NCBI GenBank assembly: GCA_030040475.1
Contig: JASHTQ010000670.1
Span: 1-7,444 of the forward strand
DNA from: Streptosporangiaceae bacterium
GTDB taxonomy: Bacteria; Actinomycetota; Actinomycetes; Streptosporangiales; Streptosporangiaceae
Direction of reading: 5' to 3'
DNA length: 7,444 bases
How positions within the stretch are numbered: the stretch's first letter is position 1; each line of letters begins with the position of its first letter. This document shows, piece after piece, positions 1 through 5,089 of the stretch. The position numbers and the translations under genes are program-made. Under the pieces are notes generated by a model. The model saw only the letters and a program-made list of their open reading frames with translations. It made no database searches and was not told where the DNA came from.

Positions 1-458
1 GTCAGGCGGACATCGGTGCCCTCGCTGCGGGTGACCCGCTTGGCCGCGAGGTCGACGGTGAAGTCCGGCGTCTGCACCACGGGCTCGTCCGGTGCCGGCG
101 ACGCGCGGCGGACCGCGGCGCGCAGCCGGGCCAGCAGCTCGTCCATGCCGAACGGCTTGGTCACGTAGTCGTCGGCCCCCGCGTCCAGGGCGGCCACCTT
201 CTGGCTCTCCTGCCCCCAGGCGGACAGCACGATGATCGGGATCGACGTCCAGCCGCGGACGCCGTGGATCACCTCGGTGCCGTCCATGTCCGGCAGGCCC
301 AGGTCCAGGATGATCACGTCGGGCCGGTCGCGAGCCGCGGCGGCGAGCCCGGTGGTGCCGTCCACGGCCGTGCTGACGTCGTATTTGCGGGCGCTGAGGT
401 TGATCCGCAGCGCCCGGAGGATGGACGGCTCGTCGTCGACGACGAGCACGCGGGTCAT
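1..458 (-). CDS. kdpE: KdpE-type OmpR-family response regulator (partial, C-terminus beyond left edge)
   Basis: This is the cytoplasmic response regulator of the Kdp potassium two-component system, which on phosphorylation binds DNA as a dimer to switch on potassium-uptake genes. About 152 residues are visible: a complete receiver domain (about 1-118) and the first strands of the winged-helix output domain (from about 130). The receiver has the acidic pocket D8-D9, phosphoacceptor D52 in ILDLGLPDMDG, S79 in the Thr/Ser switch position, and K101 in DDYVTKPFG. The stretch KVAALDAGADDYVTKPFG is characteristic of KdpE rather than of PhoB or OmpR. The ATG start at 458 overlaps the TGA of the upstream kinase gene as ATGA, which implies an operon and translational coupling. 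The recognition helix lies outside the window, so DNA specificity cannot be read. KdpE identity is strong; its regulon here is inferred. Confidence 0.93.
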   Translation of the reverse strand, partial: MTRVLVVDDEPSILRALRINLSARKYDVSTAVDGTTGLAAAARDRPDVIILDLGLPDMDGTEVIHGVRGWTSIPIIVLSAWGQESQKVAALDAGADDYVTKPFGMDELLARLRAAVRRASPAPDEPVVQTPDFTVDLAAKRVTRSEGTDVRL

Positions 459-2326
459 GAACCAGCGCCAAGGGCGGACTTGTCTACCGCCGCCGCGGAC
501 AGCGCGATCCTGACCGTGAGCCCGCCGCCCGAGGTGTCCTTCGCCATGATGCGCCCGCCCATCGCCTCGGCGAAGCCCTTGGCGACCGCAAGGCCGAGGC
601 CAACCCCAGGGTGGCGGTCGCCGACGCGGGTGAAGGGCTCGAAGATGCGGTCCTTCTGCTCGTCGGGGACGCCGGGGCCGTGGTCCACGACCTCGAGCAG
701 CACCACGTCGTCGGCGAGTTCCGCGTGCAGCTCGGGCGGGCTGCCGGCCGGCGAGTAGCGCAGCGCGTTGGAGAACAGGTTGGCCAGCACCCGCTCGAGC
801 AGGCCGGGATCGGCGAGCACCAGCGGGAAGCCGTCCGGCACCGCCATCTCGAGGCGCAGGCAGTCATCGAGCCCGAGCAGGGCGGCCGGAGCCACCTCGT
901 CGATCGCGGTCGGCCGCAGGAACGGCTGCAGCGAGCCCGTGTGCAGGCGGCTCATGTCGAGCAGGTTGCCGATCAGGGCGTCGAGCCGGTCGGCGTTCTG
1001 CTCGATGGTCGCGAGCAGGTCGGCCTGGTCGGCCTCGGACCATTCCACGTCGGTCTGCCGCAGGCTGCTGACGCTGGCCTTGATGGACGCGAGCGGCGTG
1101 CGCAGGTCGTGGCTGACGGCGGCGAGCAGCGCGGTCCGCATCCGGTTGCCCTCGGCGAGCGCCTCGGCCTGGGCGGCCTGGGTCCGCAGCCGCTCCCGGT
1201 CGAGCGCGGCCGCCGCCTGCGCGGCGTAGCCGGCCAGCAGCGCGGGGGTGGCCGAACCGGCCTGCCCGGTGACCAGCAGGGTCAGGTCGTCGCGGATGTC
1301 TATCCGGGAGGCCGTCGGCAGGCTGCCCTCGACGCGGCTCGACGCGGCCCGCACCCATCGGCCCGCCACCCGTTCCTGCAGCTCGGCCTGGCCGCCGTGG
1401 GTCCGGGTGAGGTGGTCGAGCACGGCGGCGGGCGAGTCGGCACCGCCGAGGACGGTCTGCGCGAGCTCGAGCAGCGACGCCGCCTCCCGGGTGGCCCGAG
1501 CGGCCTGAACCGCGCGCCTGGCGGCGAGGTGCACCACGCTGCTCACCGCGACCGCCACCGTCACGAACAGCAGCAGCGCGAGCAATTCCCTCGGCTGCTG
1601 GATGGTGAACGTGTGGATCGGCTCGGTGAAATACCAGTTGAGCAGGAGACTTGCGGCGACCGAGGCCAGCACGGCGGGCCAGAAGCCGCCGACCACCGTG
1701 ATCGTCACCACCGCTACGAGGTAGACAAGCAGGTCGTCGGCGAGGTTCAGGTGCGCCCGCGAGGCCGCGAGGACCGCGGTGAGCACCGGGAGCAGCGCCG
1801 CGGCAAGCAACACGCCGGCCATCCGGCGCCTCGTGTCGATACCGCTCGCCGCCTCGGCCCCGGCTGAAGCGGGCGCAAGTCCGGGCCCGGCGCCCGCCGT
1901 GCCCTGGGCACCGTCGGAGCTGGAGCGGTCGGCGCGCATGCTCGTATAGGTACCCATACTCACCAGTGTGAGACGCCGGAAGTACCAACGGAACACCAGG
2001 CCAAGGCAGGCGCCGCCGACCGCGACGATGCCGAGAACGAGGGCGGCGTGCACGGCGGCCGGCCCGGTCGGGCGCAGCTGCGCGTAGGGCGGGCGCGAGA
2101 ACCCTACCGTGGTAAGCCAGCCGATGCCGGCCAGCAGGATCGACGCGACCGGGTCCGCGGCGAACGACACGGCTCCCGCGACCGCCGCGCAGGCGATGAG
2201 GACCCCGGTGGCCGACAGCCGGCCGTGCAGCGCGGCGGCCACCGTGCCGACGGCGAGGAACATGGCGAAGCCAGCCGGCAGCGCGTACGTCGCCGGCACC
2301 GCGCGCGAACTGAGGCCGATAGTCAT
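455..2326 (-). CDS. kdpD: KdpD-like membrane sensor histidine kinase lacking the N-terminal KdpD and Usp domains
   Basis: Membrane histidine kinase expected to phosphorylate the adjacent KdpE. From the ATG at 2326 it has 623 residues. In order: an unrecognised hydrophobic module of about three or four membrane segments (about 10-115); a Gly/Ala/Ser-rich linker (about 130-165); a DUF4118 domain with four membrane segments (about 169-270), including LNWYFTEPIHTF; a weak GAF-like stretch (about 290-380); HisKA with H406 in AVSHDLRTPLASIK; and HATPase with N520 in the N box, DHGPG (D548) and GVGLGLAVAKG (G574-G578). Classical KdpD has roughly 850-900 residues and begins with a Walker-A-containing sensor plus a Usp domain; both are absent. 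The frame stays open to an ATG at 2413, but those 29 extra residues look non-coding and would cover the putative operator. The ribosome site at 2326 is weak, so a leaderless transcript is possible. Kinase function is sure; the symbol rests on DUF4118 and the KdpE partner. Confidence 0.88.
   Translation of the reverse strand: MTIGLSSRAVPATYALPAGFAMFLAVGTVAAALHGRLSATGVLIACAAVAGAVSFAADPVASILLAGIGWLTTVGFSRPPYAQLRPTGPAAVHAALVLGIVAVGGACLGLVFRWYFRRLTLVSMGTYTSMRADRSSSDGAQGTAGAGPGLAPASAGAEAASGIDTRRRMAGVLLAAALLPVLTAVLAASRAHLNLADDLLVYLVAVVTITVVGGFWPAVLASVAASLLLNWYFTEPIHTFTIQQPRELLALLLFVTVAVAVSSVVHLAARRAVQAARATREAASLLELAQTVLGGADSPAAVLDHLTRTHGGQAELQERVAGRWVRAASSRVEGSLPTASRIDIRDDLTLLVTGQAGSATPALLAGYAAQAAAALDRERLRTQAAQAEALAEGNRMRTALLAAVSHDLRTPLASIKASVSSLRQTDVEWSEADQADLLATIEQNADRLDALIGNLLDMSRLHTGSLQPFLRPTAIDEVAPAALLGLDDCLRLEMAVPDGFPLVLADPGLLERVLANLFSNALRYSPAGSPPELHAELADDVVLLEVVDHGPGVPDEQKDRIFEPFTRVGDRHPGVGLGLAVAKGFAEAMGGRIMAKDTSGGGLTVRIALSAAAVDKSALGAGS
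1944..1959. repeat. Imperfect 16-bp palindrome inside the kinase linker
   Basis: The sequence GTATAGGTACCCATAC is its own reverse complement except for one mismatched pair, centred on GGTACC. It lies in the kinase gene just after the N-terminal membrane module. The codons around it include ACA, AGT, GGT and TAT, which are unusual for this GC-rich gene. On the minus strand GGTGAG stands just before an in-frame ATG (1957). It could be a regulatory site, a relic of a gene junction, or chance. Confidence 0.35.
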
Positions 2327-2336
2327 CTCTTGTATT

Positions 2337-2393
2337 TCAGCCCGGTACCAGGCGAATCCCGACGGTCCTAACGAATTCTTAACGCCGGGCTGA
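2337..2393. repeat. Perfect 9-bp inverted repeat framing the putative operator
   Basis: TCAGCCCGG at 2337-2345 is exactly reverse-complementary to CCGGGCTGA at 2385-2393, with 39 bases between the arms. The spacer contains the direct repeats at 2366-2384. In a leader transcript of the kinase gene the proximal arm would end about 10 bases before the ATG at 2326, so a stem could limit translation. A 9-bp match can arise by chance in GC-rich DNA. Confidence 0.4.
2366..2384. promoter_or_regulatory. Candidate KdpE (OmpR-family) operator: direct repeats with 11-bp period
   Basis: TCCTAACG at 2366-2373 and TCTTAACG at 2377-2384 match at seven of eight positions and are offset by exactly 11 bp, one helical turn. 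OmpR/PhoB-family regulators typically bind such tandem half-sites as head-to-tail dimers. The site lies about 40 bp upstream of the chosen kinase start and about 107 bp upstream of the transporter start, so it could serve autoregulation, the transporter, or both. Assignment to KdpE is inferred from proximity. Confidence 0.55.
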
Positions 2394-2477
2394 CCAAGCT
2401 TGACGGCCCGCATACGGCGCCCCGGGAGCTGCGCGAATAGCGTCGGATGACGTGATCACCAACCAGGGGCAACGGAC

Positions 2478-2481
2478 GGAG
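2478..2481 (+). promoter_or_regulatory. Ribosome binding site deciding the GTG start at 2492
   Basis: GGAG ends 10 bases before the GTG at 2492, a normal Shine-Dalgarno spacing. It supports that GTG over the next in-frame GTG at 2498 and over the downstream ATG at 2594, which would remove the conserved N-terminal segment preceding membrane helix 1. Confidence 0.6.
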
Positions 2482-2491
2482 CGCGGGCGTA

Positions 2492-5065
2492 GTGGCCGTG
2501 CGTAAGGCGGCTGGCCTGCTCAGCCACGGCCAGGAGAACGATCTCCCGGAGACCTTCTGGTACACGGCGAAGCGCCGCCTGCTCGGCCCGCCGATGATCA
2601 ATGCGCAGCTCAGCGAACAGCGGCTGTCCAAGAAGCTCGCCCTCGGCGTGCTGTCGCCTGACGGCATCTCCTCCTCGGCCTACGGCACCGAGGAGATCCT
2701 GATCGAGCTGATCCAGGTGTTCGGCATCACGGCGTTCGCGCTGCTGCTCCCGATGACCGGCGCGATCTTGTTCGTCATGCTGCTCGTGGTGCTGTCCTAC
2801 CGCGAGGTGGTCACTGTCTACACCCGGGCCGGCGGCTCGTACGTGGTGGCCAGGGAGAACTTCGGGCCGCGGATCGCCCAGGTCGCCGCCGTGGCGCTGC
2901 TGATCGACTACGTGGTCACGGTGGCCGTGCAGATCGCGGCGGGTACGGCCGCGGTCGCCTCCGCGGCCCCGTCCATCGGGCCATACGTGACGCCGATCTC
3001 CATCGGAGTCATCCTCCTGATGTGCTTCGGCAACCTGCGCGGCATCCGCGAGGCCGGCAAGATCTTCGCGTTGCCGACCTACCTGTTCTCCGGCGTGGTC
3101 ATCCTCATGATCGCAGTCGGCCTGACCCGCGCCGGGCTGGGCAACCTGCCCCAGCAGAACATCCATGACCTGCACGGAATCTACAAGATCGGCTCGGGCA
3201 CCGGCATCCTGACCGCGGTCGCCATCTTCACCCTGCTGCGCGGGTTCGCCAACGGCGGCTCCTCGCTCACCGGCATCGAGGCCGTCTCCAACGCGGTCAG
3301 CGCGTTCAAGCCGCCCGAGGGCATCAACGCCCGCCGGGTGCTGGTCATGGAGGGCACGATCCTTGGCACGCTGGTGGCCGGGATATCGGTGCTCGCCCGG
3401 CTGACCCACGCGACGCCGTACACCACCGGCTACCCCACCGTGATCTCGCAGGAAGCGGACATGGTGTTCGGGCACGCCGGGCACTTCATGTTCTACGTAG
3501 TGCAGGCGGCGACCGCGCTGATCCTTTACACCGGCGGCAACACGAGCTTCAACGGGTTCCCGTTCCTGACCAGTTTCGTGGCCGAGGACTCGTTCCTGCC
3601 GCGGTGGATGATGAAGCGCGGCCAGCGGCTGGTCTTCTCCAACGGGATCATCGTGCTGACCGTGCTGTCGGTATCGCTGATCGCCGCGGTCGGATCCAAC
3701 GTCAACGCGCTCGTCCCGTTCTACGCGATCGGCGTGTTCACCGCGTTCTCGATGGCCGGATTCGGCATGGCCAGGTACCACATCAGGCACAAGGAGCCTG
3801 GCTGGCGGCACAAGCTGGTCATCAACTTCTCCGCTGGCGTGCTCACCTCGATCGTGGTGGTGATCTTCGCCGTGGTGAAGTTCACCGAGGGCGCCTGGCT
3901 GGTCGTGATCCTGTTCCCGATCCTGGTCTTCGCGCTGATCCGCCTGAACAGGCAGTACCGCGCCGAGGCGGGGGTGCTGTCCCACATCACCGATCGCCGC
4001 GCGTCGGGCAGCGGGCCGAGCCAGCCGAACTTCACCCGCCGGGTGGTGATCATCTTCGTCGACGATTTCGACCTGGCGACGCTGGCCGCGCTGCGCTACG
4101 CCAGGGGCCTGCGGCCGACCACGATCCGCGCGGTGCACTTCGTCATCGACACCGAGCAGGCCGAGCGGCTGCGCGCCGCGTGGCTGCCCGAGCGCGGCGT
4201 GGCCCTCGACTTCATCGACTGCCCCGACCGGCGGCTGACCAGGGCCGCGGCCGAACTGGTCGGCCAGGAGGCCGAGCAGCCCGGCACGCAGGTGACCGCG
4301 ATCCTGCCCAGGCGCAGCTTCTCGCCCCTGCTCGGCAGGCTGCTGCACGACCGGACGGCGGACAAGATCGCCGGCGTGGTGAGCCGCATGCCGAACGCGG
4401 CGGCCACCATCATCCCGTTCGACGTGCAGAACCGCATCCGCGTGCTCGAGGAGCGCCAGGCGGCCAGGGATGCGGGAGCCGGGTCGGCCAGCGTCCGCAC
4501 CGCGCCGGATCGTTTCCGGGCCGCGGCCGGCGGGGTCTCGGCCGACGCCAGGCGGGCGGCAGCCGGCCGGGCGCGGCCGTCCGAGGGCGAGATGGCGACC
4601 ATCCAGCAGGAAATGGCGGCGGACATCGCGGCCGCGACACCGGACGGGGAGGAGAAGAAGCGGGCCGGGCGCCGGGCGCGCGGCCCGCGGCGCCCGGGCC
4701 GCAGGCAGCAGCAGTCCGAGCCGCTGCCCGGCGCGGGCGGGTACGATCGGCCCACCCCGCCGCCCGGCGTGAATCCGATCGGCTCCCTGCGCCAGCCGGG
4801 CCGGGCGACGGTCGAGGGCCGCGTCCGGGTGGTCGAGATCCGCCCGGTGGAGCGCAACTCCGTGCTCGTGGCCGAGATCTCCGACTCCACCGGCGACCTC
4901 ACCGCCATGTTCTACGGCCGTTCCCGCATCCCTGGCCTGATGTGCGGCTCCCGGGTTCGGTTCCGCGGCTCGGTGGGCATCAAGAACGGCCGCCCGGTCA
5001 TGGTCAACCCGGCCTACGAGCTCCTGATCGCCGGCACGAGCGGCAAGCCGGCCGACGACAACTAA
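2492..5065 (+). CDS. KimA/YdaO-like APC-superfamily transporter with C-terminal OB-fold domain (copy 1)
   Basis: Inner-membrane permease, probably a proton-coupled potassium importer like KimA of Bacillus subtilis. Its 857 residues are a conserved N-terminal segment (about 24-52), a LeuT/APC-fold domain with about 12 helices (about 53-485), a Usp-like cytosolic domain (about 515-650), a basic disordered linker (about 660-760), and an OB-fold domain (about 764-846). Aligned from memory to KimA, the substrate-site residues D36, Y43, D117, Y118, T121, T230 and Y377 correspond to D57, Y64, D139, Y140, T143, T260 and Y411. KimA S125 is replaced by Q147. KimA (about 607 residues) ends after the Usp-like domain, so linker and OB-fold are extra. 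Many databases would label this an amino acid permease. The divergent kdpDE-like operon supports a potassium role. In KimA the cytosolic domain is the c-di-AMP-inhibited part; the same here is inference. Confidence 0.9.
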   Translation: MAVRKAAGLLSHGQENDLPETFWYTAKRRLLGPPMINAQLSEQRLSKKLALGVLSPDGISSSAYGTEEILIELIQVFGITAFALLLPMTGAILFVMLLVVLSYREVVTVYTRAGGSYVVARENFGPRIAQVAAVALLIDYVVTVAVQIAAGTAAVASAAPSIGPYVTPISIGVILLMCFGNLRGIREAGKIFALPTYLFSGVVILMIAVGLTRAGLGNLPQQNIHDLHGIYKIGSGTGILTAVAIFTLLRGFANGGSSLTGIEAVSNAVSAFKPPEGINARRVLVMEGTILGTLVAGISVLARLTHATPYTTGYPTVISQEADMVFGHAGHFMFYVVQAATALILYTGGNTSFNGFPFLTSFVAEDSFLPRWMMKRGQRLVFSNGIIVLTVLSVSLIAAVGSNVNALVPFYAIGVFTAFSMAGFGMARYHIRHKEPGWRHKLVINFSAGVLTSIVVVIFAVVKFTEGAWLVVILFPILVFALIRLNRQYRAEAGVLSHITDRRASGSGPSQPNFTRRVVIIFVDDFDLATLAALRYARGLRPTTIRAVHFVIDTEQAERLRAAWLPERGVALDFIDCPDRRLTRAAAELVGQEAEQPGTQVTAILPRRSFSPLLGRLLHDRTADKIAGVVSRMPNAAATIIPFDVQNRIRVLEERQAARDAGAGSASVRTAPDRFRAAAGGVSADARRAAAGRARPSEGEMATIQQEMAADIAAATPDGEEKKRAGRRARGPRRPGRRQQQSEPLPGAGGYDRPTPPPGVNPIGSLRQPGRATVEGRVRVVEIRPVERNSVLVAEISDSTGDLTAMFYGRSRIPGLMCGSRVRFRGSVGIKNGRPVMVNPAYELLIAGTSGKPADDN

Positions 5066-5089
5066 GCCGACCGGGCCAGGTGAGACGAG
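5066..5089. other. Short convergent intergenic gap
   Basis: Only 24 bases separate the stop codons of the two convergent transporter genes (TAA at 5063-5065, and TGA read on the minus strand at 5090-5092). No hairpin followed by a T-run is visible in it, so transcripts of the two genes may overlap at their 3' ends or terminate by Rho. Confidence 0.75.

Larger units (their letters stand above)
2327..2491. promoter_or_regulatory. Divergent intergenic region between the kdpD-like gene and the KimA-like gene
   Basis: These 165 bases separate the minus-strand two-component operon from the plus-strand transporter gene, so promoters for both must lie here unless they extend into the coding sequences. 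The part from about 2331 to 2384 is visibly richer in A and T than its surroundings. It holds the direct repeat and inverted repeat listed separately. A TTGACG at 2400-2405 looks like a plus-strand -35 element, but no convincing -10 hexamer sits at the right spacing, so no promoter is called. No ydaO-type c-di-AMP riboswitch or transfer RNA was recognised. Confidence 0.7.

Noticed and set aside
611..1867. Long plus-strand open frame of 418 codons antisense to the kinase
   Set aside because: Its product is Arg/Gly/Gln/His-rich with no domain, as expected for the complement of a high-GC gene. The minus-strand frame encodes clear HisKA and HATPase motifs.
2411..2413. ATG at 2413 as the kinase start
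   Set aside because: The extra 29 residues are not hydrophobic or conserved-looking, there is no good ribosome site, and the codons would run through the AT-richer direct repeat; ATG at 2326 is preferred.
2327..2491. c-di-AMP (ydaO) riboswitch upstream of the KimA-like gene
   Set aside because: KimA genes in Firmicutes have one, but this intergenic region is short and I could not find the conserved ydaO core or its pseudo-symmetric helices.
2456..4348. Minus-strand open frame of 630 codons antisense to transporter copy 1
   Set aside because: The translation is a monotonous Asp/His/Gln/Arg/Gly mix with no hydrophobic segments or motifs, a shadow of third-position GC in the real gene.
5066..5089. 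Bidirectional intrinsic terminator between the convergent genes
   Set aside because: No stable inverted repeat with flanking T or A runs is present in or next to the 24-bp gap.
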